64,000 bases of DNA, taken from positions 1 through 64,000 of the forward strand of contig NZ_JAAUWT010000007.1 in NCBI RefSeq assembly GCF_014694455.1, given 5' to 3'. This DNA is from Vibrio sp. S9_S30. Lineage in GTDB: Bacteria; Pseudomonadota; Gammaproteobacteria; Enterobacterales; Vibrionaceae. Under the pieces are notes generated by a model. It had not been told where the DNA came from, made no database searches, and saw nothing but the letters and a program-made list of their open reading frames with translations. Position 1 is the stretch's first letter, and each line of letters begins with the position of its first letter. The position numbers were made by a program, and so were the translations under genes. Shown piece after piece: positions 52,965 to 62,120 of this stretch.

Positions 52965-53870
52965 ATGGATACCTCAACACTACGCACTCTTTCACGCAAC
53001 CTTGTTCGTGAACTTGGTTTACTCGATAAGCAATGTGGGAACATCGATTTATCCCCGATTCAAGCACACTGTTTAATTGAATTAGAACAGCAGGTACTCA
53101 CCGTAAATCAGGTTGCTCAAAGGCTGAACATCGACAAATCCAACGCCAGCAGAGCACTTAAAAGCCTCGCCGGCAAGCTGTGCATTGAAGTCACAGCGAA
53201 TCAACAGGACAAACGCAGTGTTCTCTATACGTTAACGGCAAAAGGATACGATCTTCTTCAGCAGTTAAACCACCAACAAGACGTGCGCTACGAAGCCGCA
53301 CTAAGCCAAATGTCTTTTGAAGAGCAAGCAAGGTTACAGAGCGCTCTGGATCACTACATCCGTTCACTGATCTCATCCAAAATGAGCTACGAACTGACTT
53401 TGCGTCCAATACGAAAAAGCGACAACGCCGCATTGGCCGCGGTGATACGAACGGTCTCAGAAGAACATGGGCTTTCTTCTGATAAAGGCTATAGCGTGGC
53501 GGATCCGACTTTAGAGTTTTTATACGACGTGTACTCGCAGCCCCGCTCCCAATACTGGATTATCGAGAACAATGGAAAAATAGTGGGAGGCGGTGGTTAC
53601 GCCCCTTTACGTGGTCGAGATGACGTGTGCGAATTACAGAAGATGTACTTTTTACCGGAAGCCAGAGGCAAAGGCTTAGCTAAAACCATCGCCAAAATGG
53701 CCATGGATCACGCCCAGCATCAAGGTTTCAAGCAGTGTTACCTTGAAACTACCCAATGCTTGAAAACCGCCATCAAACTCTATGAAAACCTCGGGTTTGA
53801 ACATTTAGATGCCCCGTGGGGAGATACTGGTCACGATGCCTGTGAAGTGGTAATGGCGAAGGCGCTTTAA
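52965..53870 (+). CDS. MarR-type regulator fused to a GNAT acetyltransferase
   Basis: Residues ~1-145 form a winged-helix MarR domain ([60 protein letters not shown]). Residues ~150-301 form a GNAT acetyltransferase ([20 protein letters not shown] is the acetyl-CoA motif, followed by [20 protein letters not shown]). Such MarR-GNAT fusions occur widely; the acetylated substrate is unknown. The ATG at 52965 gives [13 protein letters not shown]; a GTG 9 bases upstream falls inside the palindrome. Confidence 0.9.
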   Translation: MDTSTLRTLSRNLVRELGLLDKQCGNIDLSPIQAHCLIELEQQVLTVNQVAQRLNIDKSNASRALKSLAGKLCIEVTANQQDKRSVLYTLTAKGYDLLQQLNHQQDVRYEAALSQMSFEEQARLQSALDHYIRSLISSKMSYELTLRPIRKSDNAALAAVIRTVSEEHGLSSDKGYSVADPTLEFLYDVYSQPRSQYWIIENNGKIVGGGGYAPLRGRDDVCELQKMYFLPEARGKGLAKTIAKMAMDHAQHQGFKQCYLETTQCLKTAIKLYENLGFEHLDAPWGDTGHDACEVVMAKAL

Positions 53871-53904
53871 GCCTGATTCTATACAAAATAAGCTCTAGTC
53901 CTTG

Positions 53905-54753
53905 CTAAACAGGAAAATGCATCACGCAGAGATCTTTACTGAGCCCGATGCGCATGTTTTGGCTTTGCCCATCCAACACAACATCTAACTGGTAGAGATC
54001 GCGATCATCAGGAAAAATGGGGTTGGCGTAGCGCGGTGCGTCGACTTGGAACAACGCGGTTGCGTGATCGGCTCTGACATCAATAGGGATATGATAGGTC
54101 ATGCCATCAAATTTTACCGAGGCCGACACCAACCCCGCTGCGAAGGTTTGGTAGTAGAGGTCCACTTTAAACTCACAACCACCACCATGGTGCCAGATCT
54201 GCTCCGTGGTAATATGATCAAGCCTCAAATTTCGAATAAATTGTAGGTAGGGCGCCTGCCATATTCCAACTCGCTTATCTGTTTCTAACACAGGCTCTGG
54301 GTTCAACTGGCAAATCTCTGGTGTTTCGTCCAGTAGCCAGTCTTCATCTTGCTCCAAGAACAAAATTTCAAAGCGATTTCTACCTGGCTGTAAATACGGG
54401 CGAATGTCCTTCTTATAACGATTCTGAGTGCCATCGCAATCCAATACTGCCACACCGTTAACCCGAACCTCGGCATAGTAATCCACGCCCGCCACCACCA
54501 AATCGACCGCTGGAAATGCCAACATGGCGTCGTCTACTTCAATGTCATGCATTAAATGCCATTCTTGATGACGAATGTCCGATTCAGAAACAGACTCTGG
54601 CAACACCGCACTAAGGGGGGCTGGAAAGGTAATGTCACCTTGGGGAATCGAGAGGTCTGTTAAAGGCGAAAGCTGCCAAAGACCTGCAAGTGAAAACTGC
54701 ATATTAAATTGAGCCAGATCAAATTTGAGAGGCATTATAATGAAATGAGACAC
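53905..54753 (-). CDS. Stand-alone GH2-type sugar-binding (jelly-roll) protein
   Basis: The 282 residues match the N-terminal galactose-binding-like domain of glycoside hydrolase family 2/mannosidase proteins: FSLAGLWQLSPLTDLSIPQG, then RHQEWHLMHDIEVDDAMLAF, VVAGVDYYAEVRVNGVAVLD and NRYKKDIRPYLQPGRNRFEI. No catalytic barrel follows, so it probably binds a sugar without cutting it, or lost its enzyme part. Cytosolic, no signal peptide. Vibrio genomes carry similar short proteins. The first Met is weakly supported; the Met at residue 7 is an alternative. Confidence 0.75.
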   Translation of the reverse strand: MSHFIIMPLKFDLAQFNMQFSLAGLWQLSPLTDLSIPQGDITFPAPLSAVLPESVSESDIRHQEWHLMHDIEVDDAMLAFPAVDLVVAGVDYYAEVRVNGVAVLDCDGTQNRYKKDIRPYLQPGRNRFEILFLEQDEDWLLDETPEICQLNPEPVLETDKRVGIWQAPYLQFIRNLRLDHITTEQIWHHGGGCEFKVDLYYQTFAAGLVSASVKFDGMTYHIPIDVRADHATALFQVDAPRYANPIFPDDRDLYQLDVVLDGQSQNMRIGLSKDLCVMHFPV

Positions 54754-54827
54754 ATAATTTCTAATGAAATTTCAAATGTCTGACCACCGCATAACCAAAA
54801 CGACTGTCAAGCTCGGGACGCTGGAAC

Positions 54828-54855
54828 AAAAAACGCTGGCATCAAGCCAGCGTTT
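54828..54855. terminator. Terminator between the GH2-like gene and rraB
   Basis: AAAAAACGCTGGC and GCCAGCGTTT form a strong hairpin with a 5-base loop downstream of rraB (minus strand: AAACGCTGGC, loop, GCCAGCGTTTTTT), so it ends rraB transcription before the GH2-like gene. Confidence 0.85.
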
Positions 54856-54910
54856 CTAAATGGGGACAAACTCAAACGACCTAAAAGGACTAATTTGAGT
54901 ATCGAGACAA

Positions 54911-55324
54911 TTATTCTTCGTCGTCTTCTTCCACATCGTAAGCGGCGTCTTCCCCTTCATAATACGTACCCCACCCGTCGTAGATGATGTCGTATTTTTC
55001 GGCAAGATTAACCAATTTTTCCACTTGAGCGTCGATGAGTTCAGCATCTAAAGCGGATTCCATCACGGCATCACAGCAGAGTAGTTTGTTGCCATCTTCA
55101 TCTTCTGTTTCTTCGGCTTCAAGGACTTCAAAACCCATTTTGAATGCTTCGACTACCGCTTTTTCTAACGTGTTAAAATCTTCCGCAAACAGATGATGTT
55201 CAATTTCATACAGAGCATCAGGTTCACTGCCGTCTTCAAGTAATGCACTGATGATTTCGCGAGTGTCTTCTTTTTGAATTTCAAGTAACGCTTCTACCGA
55301 CAGGTATTCATCTTGTTGAGACAT
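54911..55324 (-). CDS. rraB: Ribonuclease E inhibitor RraB
   Basis: The 137-residue acidic protein ([60 protein letters not shown]) matches RraB, which binds RNase E and changes the make-up of the degradosome. The acidic C-terminal tail is typical. It lies next to arcA and argF on the opposite strand, a usual Vibrio arrangement. Confidence 0.95.
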   Translation of the reverse strand: MSQQDEYLSVEALLEIQKEDTREIISALLEDGSEPDALYEIEHHLFAEDFNTLEKAVVEAFKMGFEVLEAEETEDEDGNKLLCCDAVMESALDAELIDAQVEKLVNLAEKYDIIYDGWGTYYEGEDAAYDVEEDDEE

Positions 55325-55963
55325 TCGATTGCTCCGCTCTCTGGGTAATTAAACGCGTGAAATATGGCACGGTTCGCTGAAAATTACCACCAGCAAACTC
55401 GATCCTTTCACATTTTTTCTGCGAACCAAAACTGACCTTGCGTCACAGAAACAAAATATTAACAAATGTGCTCTTTTTTTTTGAAACAGAACAAAGTCAG
55501 GTCAGGCTTTTATCAGCAGTTTTTAATAAATACGCCAATTTATGACTCAATATTGCATAGAGTGGAAATCCATAGAGCTGCATAAAACTGAACGATTTAC
55601 CACAATTTCACCTTATTAGTGCATCTTCATTCACATAGTGACGAGTATCATGACGCCATACTCACCAACCGATATGAATATTCAGGCACCCTAGCATTGC
55701 ATTCCTCTCGCCCAAAAAACAACACAAAAAACCATATATATAAATAAAACCAGATAAATCATCTAGATATTATTACAAACATCAATTTTATCACTAAATA
55801 ACCGACTTGCATCTTGTCTTCATCCTTGCAATAAATGTGATTCCGACCTCATTTCAATGCAGGTCACCCTTTTGTTTCATCCAAGCCACTTGCTTCTTTC
55901 AAGGGAAGTGGAGCCTAAATAAAGCAATAGGGTTAGTTACGGAATCATTAGAAAGGACACCCA
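55325..55963. other. Long divergent promoter region rraB/arcA
   Basis: These 639 A/T-rich bases separate the rraB and arcA start codons. They must hold both promoters and the arcA control sites. I noticed several TGCATA-like half sites between 55550 and 55590 that could be ArgR half sites, but no complete ARG box or FNR/Anr palindrome is convincing. No gene was seen. Confidence 0.5.
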
Positions 55964-57184
55964 ATGAGTAAGCTGTATGTCGGCTCTGAAGTCGGTCAAT
56001 TGCGCAGAGTGTTGTTAAATCGCCCCGAGCGCGCACTCACCCACTTAACCCCTTCCAACTGTCAGGAACTGTTGTTTGACGATGTTTTAGCAGTGGAAGC
56101 GGCAGGTGAAGAACACGATACTTTTGCACAAACACTAAGAAAACAAGGCGTCGAAGTATTACTGCTTCACGATCTTCTTGTTGAAACCTTAGCCGTGTCA
56201 GAAGCCAGAACATGGCTACTCAATACTCAGATTTCAGATTTTCGCTACGGTCCAACCTTTGCCCGAGAGCTGCGGCATTACTTGAGCAAAATGGATAACG
56301 AGCACCTAGCGACGGTTTTACTCGGTGGCTTAGCCTACTCAGAGCTGCCTATTGCTTCCGCTTCTATGCTACCGAAGATGCATCAGCCTTTGGACTTTGT
56401 GATTGAACCTCTACCAAACCATCTCTTTACCCGAGATACGTCATGTTGGGTATACGGTGGGGTCTCGCTGAACCCCATGATGATGCCAGCACGTCAACGT
56501 GAAACGAACCACTTGCGTGCCATTTACCATTGGCACCCTGTATTCGCAGGTCAAGATTTTATCAAATACTTCGGTGATGAAGATTTGCATTACGATAACG
56601 CCAACATTGAAGGCGGTGATGTCTTGGTCATTGGTAACGGTGCCGTGTTGGTTGGTATGTCAGAGCGAACCACACCTCAAGGTGTCGAGAACCTTGCTGC
56701 GGGGCTCTTTGAATCGGGTCAAGCTTCTCAGGTGATTGCGATCAACCTGCCGAAACACCGCTCGTGTATGCACTTAGATACCGTCATGACACACATGGAT
56801 GTGGATACGTTCTCGGTCTACCCAGAAATCATGCGTAATGACTTGGAAACTTGGCGTCTAACACCCAATGGGGGTAAAGCGATGAACGTCGAGCAAGTGC
56901 CTAATTACATCCATGCGGTTGAACAAGCACTGGATATTGATCACCTTAAGATCATCACCACTGGTGGCGACAGTTACGAGGCTGAACGCGAACAGTGGAA
57001 CGATGCCAACAACGTACTCACGGTGAAACCCGGTGTTGTTGTCGCGTATGAGCGCAACGTTTACACCAACGAAAAATACGATAAAGCAGGGATTGAAGTT
57101 CTGACGATTCCGGGTAACGAACTGGGGCGTGGACGAGGTGGCGCTCGCTGCATGAGCTGCCCTATTGAACGCGACGGTATTTGA
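55964..57184 (+). CDS. arcA: Arginine deiminase
   Basis: The 406-residue enzyme starts [20 protein letters not shown] and has [18 protein letters not shown] (with the catalytic Asp), [14 protein letters not shown] (with the His) and the C-terminal GGARCMSCP with the nucleophile Cys396. It turns arginine into citrulline and ammonia. The GGACACCC ribosome site is good. The next gene, argF, can split citrulline to ornithine and carbamoyl phosphate or run in the biosynthetic direction. arcC is not in the window. Confidence 0.96.
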   Translation: MSKLYVGSEVGQLRRVLLNRPERALTHLTPSNCQELLFDDVLAVEAAGEEHDTFAQTLRKQGVEVLLLHDLLVETLAVSEARTWLLNTQISDFRYGPTFARELRHYLSKMDNEHLATVLLGGLAYSELPIASASMLPKMHQPLDFVIEPLPNHLFTRDTSCWVYGGVSLNPMMMPARQRETNHLRAIYHWHPVFAGQDFIKYFGDEDLHYDNANIEGGDVLVIGNGAVLVGMSERTTPQGVENLAAGLFESGQASQVIAINLPKHRSCMHLDTVMTHMDVDTFSVYPEIMRNDLETWRLTPNGGKAMNVEQVPNYIHAVEQALDIDHLKIITTGGDSYEAEREQWNDANNVLTVKPGVVVAYERNVYTNEKYDKAGIEVLTIPGNELGRGRGGARCMSCPIERDGI

Positions 57185-57240
57185 AGACTGCCCCACCCGC
57201 TCTCCTTTAACCCATCCTAGTATGATGGGTTGCACCACTC

Positions 57241-57274
57241 AAAAGGTTGATGCTAACAGTATCAACCTTTTTTA
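57241..57274 (+). terminator. Terminator after arcA
   Basis: AAAAGGTTGAT, a 9-base loop and ATCAACCTTTTTT form a strong terminator 57 bases after the arcA stop, so argF needs its own promoter. Confidence 0.88.
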
Positions 57275-57285
57275 CTTTAATTTAA

Positions 57286-57325
57286 AATAAACATTCACAA
57301 AAAGTGAATTTATATGTATAAATAA
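57286..57325 (+). promoter_or_regulatory. Possible ARG box(es) before argF
   Basis: ATTCACAAAAAGTGAATTTA and the following TATGTATAAAT contain TGAAT/ATTCA-like half sites spaced as in ArgR operators. They lie 40-75 bases before the argF start codon, where an arginine repressor would act. The match is partial, so confidence is low. Confidence 0.35.
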
Positions 57326-57358
57326 TTTTTAACGCACTGCCTTATCGAAGGAAGACTT

Positions 57359-58360
57359 ATGGCTTTCAATTTACGCAATCGCAACTTCTTAAAGCTTCTT
57401 GACTATACGCCCAAGGAAATTGACTTTCTGGTTCAGCTGTCTCAGCAGTTGAAAGCGGCAAAATATTCAGGCACTGAACAGAAAAAACTTATCGGGAAGA
57501 ATATCGCATTAATATTCGAAAAAGCCTCTACCCGAACTCGATGTGCATTTGAAGTCGCTGCTTTTGATCAAGGAGCACAAGTGTCTTACATTGGTCCATC
57601 TGGCTCTCAGATCGGCCATAAAGAATCCATGAAAGATACCGCTCGTGTACTGGGCAGAATGTACGATGGTATTCAGTATCGTGGCTATGGGCAAGACATC
57701 GTAGAAACACTCGGTAAACACGCTGGTGTACCGGTATGGAATGGGCTAACCGACGAATTCCACCCCACTCAGATCCTTGCCGACTTTTTAACCATGCTCG
57801 AACACAGCGATGGTAAAGCTCTAAATAACATTCAATTTGCCTACCTTGGTGATGCTCGCTACAACATGGGGAACTCTCTTTTGGTCGGTGCGGCAAAAAT
57901 GGGCATGCACTTTACTGTGGTCGCCCCCAAAGCGTATTGGCCAAGCTCAGAATTGATCGACGAATGCCAAACCATTGCTCAATCCACCGGCGCCTCTTTG
58001 CACTTCACAGAAAACGTCGACACTGGCGTTCAAGGGGCAGATTTTCTCTATACCGATGTTTGGGTATCCATGGGAGAAGCGCCCGAAGCATGGGATGAGC
58101 GTGTTGCACAAATGACGCCTTATCAAGTTAACGCTAAGGTCATGAGCGCCACAGGCAACCCAAACACCAAATTTATGCATTGCCTGCCCGCCTTCCATAA
58201 TGATGACACCACCATCGGTAAAGAGATCGCCGAGAAATACGGTTTAAAGGGGCTAGAAGTCACCGAAGAGGTGTTTGAGTCCGAGCAATCCATTGTTTTT
58301 GATCAAGCCGAAAACCGCATACACACCATCAAAGCCGTGATGGTGGCGACCCTCGGATAA
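57359..58360 (+). CDS. argF: Ornithine carbamoyltransferase
   Basis: The 333-residue enzyme has the carbamoyl-phosphate loop [36 protein letters not shown] and the ornithine-site [11 protein letters not shown]. It joins carbamoyl phosphate and ornithine to citrulline, or works in reverse in the arginine deiminase route; the position after arcA supports a catabolic use, but the sequence alone does not decide. Length is normal. Downstream is the pyrimidine operon, the second user of carbamoyl phosphate. Confidence 0.95.
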   Translation: MAFNLRNRNFLKLLDYTPKEIDFLVQLSQQLKAAKYSGTEQKKLIGKNIALIFEKASTRTRCAFEVAAFDQGAQVSYIGPSGSQIGHKESMKDTARVLGRMYDGIQYRGYGQDIVETLGKHAGVPVWNGLTDEFHPTQILADFLTMLEHSDGKALNNIQFAYLGDARYNMGNSLLVGAAKMGMHFTVVAPKAYWPSSELIDECQTIAQSTGASLHFTENVDTGVQGADFLYTDVWVSMGEAPEAWDERVAQMTPYQVNAKVMSATGNPNTKFMHCLPAFHNDDTTIGKEIAEKYGLKGLEVTEEVFESEQSIVFDQAENRIHTIKAVMVATLG

Positions 58361-58433
58361 AAACCGAGTGTAATCGCTTGCGATCACGTTCCTTAGGCGT
58401 ATAATTCTCCGCAATTTGTCTGAGGAACGATTA

Positions 58434-58523
58434 ATGAAACACACCCTCATCTCTGATTTCGTGATGATGAAGAAGCGACTAGGCTTCCCTGTTTTGTTTT
58501 ATTGTTCCCGTATTATTTTTTAA
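58434..58523 (+). CDS. pyrL: pyrB leader peptide
   Basis: A 29-codon frame (MKHTLISDFVMMKKRLGFPV then LFYCSRIIF) is preceded by TGAGGAACG and ends inside the attenuator. Its late codons lie in T-rich DNA (GTTTTGTTTTATTG, TATTATTTTTTAA), where RNA polymerase pauses when UTP is low. This matches the E. coli pyrBI attenuation scheme. Confidence 0.8.
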   Translation: MKHTLISDFVMMKKRLGFPVLFYCSRIIF

Positions 58524-58551
58524 AGCCTCCCTTCAATAGGGGGGCTTTTTT
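58522..58551 (+). terminator. pyrBI attenuator
   Basis: AAAGCCTCCC, a 6-base loop and GGGGGGCTTTTTT form a terminator that directly overlaps the leader stop codon and lies 27 bases before the pyrB start. With close translation of the leader under low UTP, the hairpin cannot form and pyrBI is expressed. Confidence 0.85.
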
Positions 58552-58577
58552 ATGGCATCACCATAGGGAAGAAGATC

Positions 58578-59507
58578 ATGGCGAACTCACTCTATCAAAA
58601 ACACATCATATCCATTTCCGAGCTGTCTCGTGACGAGCTGGAGCTGATCGTGAAAACAGCTGGTCAGCTGAAAAATGACCCTCAACCAGAGCTCATTAAA
58701 AACAAAGTCATCGCAAGTTGCTTCTTTGAACCCTCCACTCGAACCCGTCTGTCATTTGAAACCGCTGTGCAGCGCATTGGTGGCAATGTCATCGGCTTTG
58801 ATAACGATGGCAACACGTCTCTTGCCAAGAAAGGTGAGACACTGGCGGATTCTGTACAGGTCATTTCTTCTTACGTCGATGCGTTTGTTATGCGCCACCC
58901 ACAAGAAGGCGCAGCTCGCTTGGCGTCTGAATTTTCCAATAACGTTCCAGTAATTAATGCTGGCGATGGCGCAAACCAGCACCCAACACAAACACTATTG
59001 GATCTGTTCAGTATCTACGAAACTCAGGGCCGTTTAGATAACCTAAATGTCGCCTTTGTGGGGGATCTGAAGTACGGACGTACTGTACATTCTCTAACTC
59101 AAGCTTTGGCCAAGTTCCGAAATAACCGCTTCTTCTTCATTGCGCCAGAAGCACTGGCGATGCCGGACTACATTTGTGAAGAGCTGGATGATGCGGGCAT
59201 CGAATACAGCCTACACACTGAAATGGAAAACGTGGTGCCTGAGCTCGATATCTTATACATGACGCGAGTGCAAAAGGAGCGTTTTGATGAATCGGAATAC
59301 GCCCACATCAAATCGGCGTATGTGCTATCGGCAGCCATGCTGACCGACGCCAAAAACAATCTCAAAGTGCTCCACCCACTTCCGCGTGTGGATGAAATCA
59401 CAGTGGATGTCGATAAAACCCCTTACGCCTATTTCTTCCAGCAAGCCGAAAATGGCGTTTACGCCCGTGAAGCACTGCTGGCACTTGTACTTAACGACAC
59501 TCTGTAA
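58578..59507 (+). CDS. pyrB: Aspartate carbamoyltransferase, catalytic chain
   Basis: The 309-residue enzyme has [20 protein letters not shown] for carbamoyl phosphate, [16 protein letters not shown] and the C-terminal [14 protein letters not shown] for aspartate. It makes carbamoyl aspartate in pyrimidine synthesis. Expression is set by the attenuator. It is followed after 15 bases by pyrI. Confidence 0.96.
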   Translation: MANSLYQKHIISISELSRDELELIVKTAGQLKNDPQPELIKNKVIASCFFEPSTRTRLSFETAVQRIGGNVIGFDNDGNTSLAKKGETLADSVQVISSYVDAFVMRHPQEGAARLASEFSNNVPVINAGDGANQHPTQTLLDLFSIYETQGRLDNLNVAFVGDLKYGRTVHSLTQALAKFRNNRFFFIAPEALAMPDYICEELDDAGIEYSLHTEMENVVPELDILYMTRVQKERFDESEYAHIKSAYVLSAAMLTDAKNNLKVLHPLPRVDEITVDVDKTPYAYFFQQAENGVYAREALLALVLNDTL

Positions 59508-59522
59508 CTGAGGAGAAATATC

Positions 59523-59984
59523 ATGGCTAAAGAAACTCAATTGCAGGTAGAAGCGATTCGTAACGGCACCGTTATCGACCACATCCCTGCTAAAATCGGT
59601 ATTAAGGTTTTACGCTTATTTGATATGCACAATTCAGAGCAGCGTGTCACCGTTGGATTAAACTTGCCCTCTTCGGCATTAGGCGCGAAAGATCTGCTGA
59701 AGATTGAAAATGTCTTTATCAACGAAGATCAAGCACAAAAACTGGCGTTGTATGCGCCACATGCCACGGTGAATCAAATCGAAGAGTACAAGGTGGTGAA
59801 AAAATTAGCGCTATCGCTGCCTGAAAAAATCTTAGGCGTATTCGCCTGCCCGAACAGCAACTGCATTTCGAATTTCGAACCTGTCGATACCTCATTTACG
59901 CTCATTGAACGAAATGAAGATGTGCGTTTGAAGTGTAAGTACTGCGAAAAAGCGTTTTCACGCGAGATTGTCACCGAACTTTAA
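59523..59984 (+). CDS. pyrI: Aspartate carbamoyltransferase, regulatory chain
   Basis: The 153-residue protein has the nucleotide-binding N-terminal domain ([20 protein letters not shown]) and the zinc domain with four Cys (CPNSNC and CKYC). It binds CTP/ATP and tunes PyrB activity. Length and motifs match E. coli PyrI (153). Confidence 0.96.
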   Translation: MAKETQLQVEAIRNGTVIDHIPAKIGIKVLRLFDMHNSEQRVTVGLNLPSSALGAKDLLKIENVFINEDQAQKLALYAPHATVNQIEEYKVVKKLALSLPEKILGVFACPNSNCISNFEPVDTSFTLIERNEDVRLKCKYCEKAFSREIVTEL

Positions 59985-60013
59985 TCATCATCATTATTTA
60001 TAGTATTCAGCAG

Positions 60014-60043
60014 AAAGAGCGGTCCTTTGGGTCGCTCTTTATT
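60014..60043 (+). terminator. Terminator after pyrI
   Basis: AAAGAGCG and CGCTCTTT form a stem with a loop of about 12 bases, followed by ATTGTTG; it lies 30 bases past the pyrI stop. Confidence 0.75.
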
Positions 60044-60096
60044 GTTGTAACAATGACACGGGTTTGAAAGGGAGGAAAATTCGCTTGCAGCACTCT

Positions 60097-60114
60097 TGTT
60101 ATGTTATTACATTT
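60097..60114 (+). promoter_or_regulatory. Putative Zur box of the zinc operon
   Basis: The minus strand reads AAATGTAATAACATAACA, which matches the gammaproteobacterial Zur site (AAATGTTATAATATAACA as recalled) at 16 of 18 positions. It lies 28 bases before the DUF2607 start and would silence the operon when zinc is plentiful. Confidence 0.6.
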
Positions 60115-60141
60115 ACCCTTTATTTTTGATATTTGACTCAA

Positions 60142-60426
60142 ATGCATTTACGGACGTTTCAACCATTCTTCGCTTTTCTCGCCATTAGCTGCGTGCTGTG
60201 GTTGAGTGCAGCGTTTGTTGTACACAGTCAGGATTGGGAACCCGCACACCATCAAGAACATACGTGTGAGATGTTTTCTGTCAGTAAGTATGCACTCTCA
60301 GGGTCACTGCCATCCATCCCATATGTACCGCGTTTTTTCTGGACTCAAATCTACGATGTTCTGAAACCCAGCTTTGCGCCGCTGCCTTTGTATCATGCTC
60401 GCTCCCCACCTTTCGTTCACGTTTAG
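60142..60426 (+). CDS. DUF2607 family protein, 94 aa
   Basis: The product has one N-terminal membrane or signal segment (FFAFLAISCVLWLSAAFVVH) and a His-containing stretch, EPAHHQEHTCEMF, that might bind a metal. It resembles the small DUF2607 Vibrio family. The ATG at 60142 is used; a TTG 9 bases upstream is possible. It is the first gene after the Zur box and lies 39 bases before the zinc-binding protein gene, so it probably works with that operon. Confidence 0.7.
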   Translation: MHLRTFQPFFAFLAISCVLWLSAAFVVHSQDWEPAHHQEHTCEMFSVSKYALSGSLPSIPYVPRFFWTQIYDVLKPSFAPLPLYHARSPPFVHV

Positions 60427-60465
60427 CCACTTATATTCCATTCAAATTTATAAACAGAGGTAAAC

Positions 60466-61251
60466 ATGAACCACGTATTTAAACTTTCACTCTTGGCAGC
60501 AGCTATCGTATCAACATCGGCACAAGCAGAAGAATTTCGCCAGCATGATGCACACGTCCACGGTTCAGTAGAACTGAATATCGCGCAAGATGGCAACGAG
60601 CTATTGATGGAAATCCATGCTCCTGGCGCAGACGTCGTTGGCTTTGAAAGCGCACCGAAAAATGCAGAACAAAAACAACAAATAGAGAACGCGTTGTCTG
60701 TATTGAACCAAGCCGACAAAGTGATGACACTTTCCAGTGCCGCTCAGTGTAAACCGGTCTTTACCGAAGTTCGTCACACACTGGGAGAAGATGACGGTCA
60801 CGATGATAAGCACGATCATGACAAGCATGATGAGCATCACGACGATGATAAGCACGACCACGACAAACATGATGAACATCACGACGATGATAAGCACGAC
60901 CACGACAAACATGATGAGCATCACGACGATGACAAGCACGACCACGACAAACATGATGAGCATCACGACGATGACAAGCACGATCACGACAAGCATGATG
61001 CGCATCACGACGATGATGATAAGCACAACCATGATAAAAATGATCATGAAGAACACGAAGAAGATGGCGGACACGGTGAGTTCATCGTTGAATACCACTT
61101 CGATTGTGGCAGCATCGCGAAGCTAAACCAGATCGACACGCAATGGTTCAATCACTTCCCATCAACAGAATCAATAAGCGTAAACATGATCACAGAAAAA
61201 GCTCAAATCGCGACCAAGATGAGTAAGAACAACGACAAGGTGTCGTTCTAA
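60466..61251 (+). CDS. zrgA: Periplasmic zinc-binding protein ZrgA (DUF2796)
   Basis: The 261 residues start with a signal peptide (1-21, cut after AQA). The mature part begins with FRQHDAHVHGSVELNIAQDG, the DUF2796 signature. Residues ~108-200 are an extreme His/Asp/Lys/Glu repeat (HDHDKHDEHHDDDK, 14 residues, about five copies), a zinc-binding low-complexity region like those in ZnuA-type proteins. The C-terminal domain (GEFIVEYHFDCGSIAKLNQI) closes the family pattern. It matches ZrgA of Vibrio cholerae as recalled. Confidence 0.85.
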   Translation: MNHVFKLSLLAAAIVSTSAQAEEFRQHDAHVHGSVELNIAQDGNELLMEIHAPGADVVGFESAPKNAEQKQQIENALSVLNQADKVMTLSSAAQCKPVFTEVRHTLGEDDGHDDKHDHDKHDEHHDDDKHDHDKHDEHHDDDKHDHDKHDEHHDDDKHDHDKHDEHHDDDKHDHDKHDAHHDDDDKHNHDKNDHEEHEEDGGHGEFIVEYHFDCGSIAKLNQIDTQWFNHFPSTESISVNMITEKAQIATKMSKNNDKVSF

Positions 61252-61406
61252 CCATCTGTATTGATTCATAACATCAGATAAAACAATACCCAGCTTTCTG
61301 GGTTCGATTTGTCTTTCGAAAGGGTTACACCGCGAAAGATAAACCGCACCTAACTGGGTATTGAATAAACGGAATCGATTGACTCTTGAATAGAACGGAT
61401 CACAGC

Positions 61407-62120
61407 ATGACAGCCTCTCCTAACTCTTCACCGATTATTTCTCTGCAAGATATCCGTTACGCTTGGACACAGGATGCCCCGGATACCTTGCACATTTCTG
61501 AATTTGCCGTTTTACAAAAAGAGCGAGTTTTCATCAAAGGGCCAAGTGGCTGCGGTAAATCGACATTACTGGGTTTGTTGACCGGTATTTTAACGCCACA
61601 ACACGGCAAAATTACCCTATTAGGTGAAACCGTTTCTAGCCTTTCGCAAGGGCAACGCGATCGCTTTCGAGCCGATCATATTGGCTACATTTTTCAGCAA
61701 TTCAATTTACTGCCGTATTTATCAGTGATTGATAATGTGCTGCTGCCTTGCCAGTTTTCCAGCATTCGCAAACATAATGTTAAGCAGTCGCTGGAACAAG
61801 AAGCCAAACATTTACTGGAACGTCTGCATTTACCAAAAGATAAGATCCACACCCCTGTCATTGATCTCAGCATTGGTCAGCAACAGCGCGTCGCTGCTGC
61901 CCGAGCTCTGATTGGTCATCCTGAATTGCTGATTGCGGACGAACCCACATCGGCACTTGACCATGACAACCGTGCCGCTTTTATTGAACTCCTAATGGAA
62001 GAAGCCACGCAAGCCAATACCACCTTAGTCTTTGTGAGCCACGACCCAACGTTGGAGTCTTTCTTCGATCGAACCATCGATCTACCGAATATCAACCAGG
62101 CTCTAGGAGGCAACCGCTAA
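61407..62120 (+). CDS. zrgB: ABC transporter ATP-binding protein (ZrgB-like)
   Basis: The 237-residue ATPase has Walker A GPSGCGKST, Walker B LLIADEPTSALD and a signature reading LSIGQQQRVAAARAL in place of LSGGQ. It is of the MacB/LolD type. It lies 155 bases after zrgA and its stop overlaps the permease start. The ATG at 61407 is preceded by weak sequence; an in-frame TTG lies 21 bases upstream. Confidence 0.85.
   Translation: MTASPNSSPIISLQDIRYAWTQDAPDTLHISEFAVLQKERVFIKGPSGCGKSTLLGLLTGILTPQHGKITLLGETVSSLSQGQRDRFRADHIGYIFQQFNLLPYLSVIDNVLLPCQFSSIRKHNVKQSLEQEAKHLLERLHLPKDKIHTPVIDLSIGQQQRVAAARALIGHPELLIADEPTSALDHDNRAAFIELLMEEATQANTTLVFVSHDPTLESFFDRTIDLPNINQALGGNR

Noticed and set aside
60601..61098. 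Long minus-strand frame of Val/Ile/Met residues opposite zrgA
   Set aside because: It is the mirror of the His/Asp repeat DNA; it has no ribosome site, and the zrgA frame has a signal peptide and known domain.
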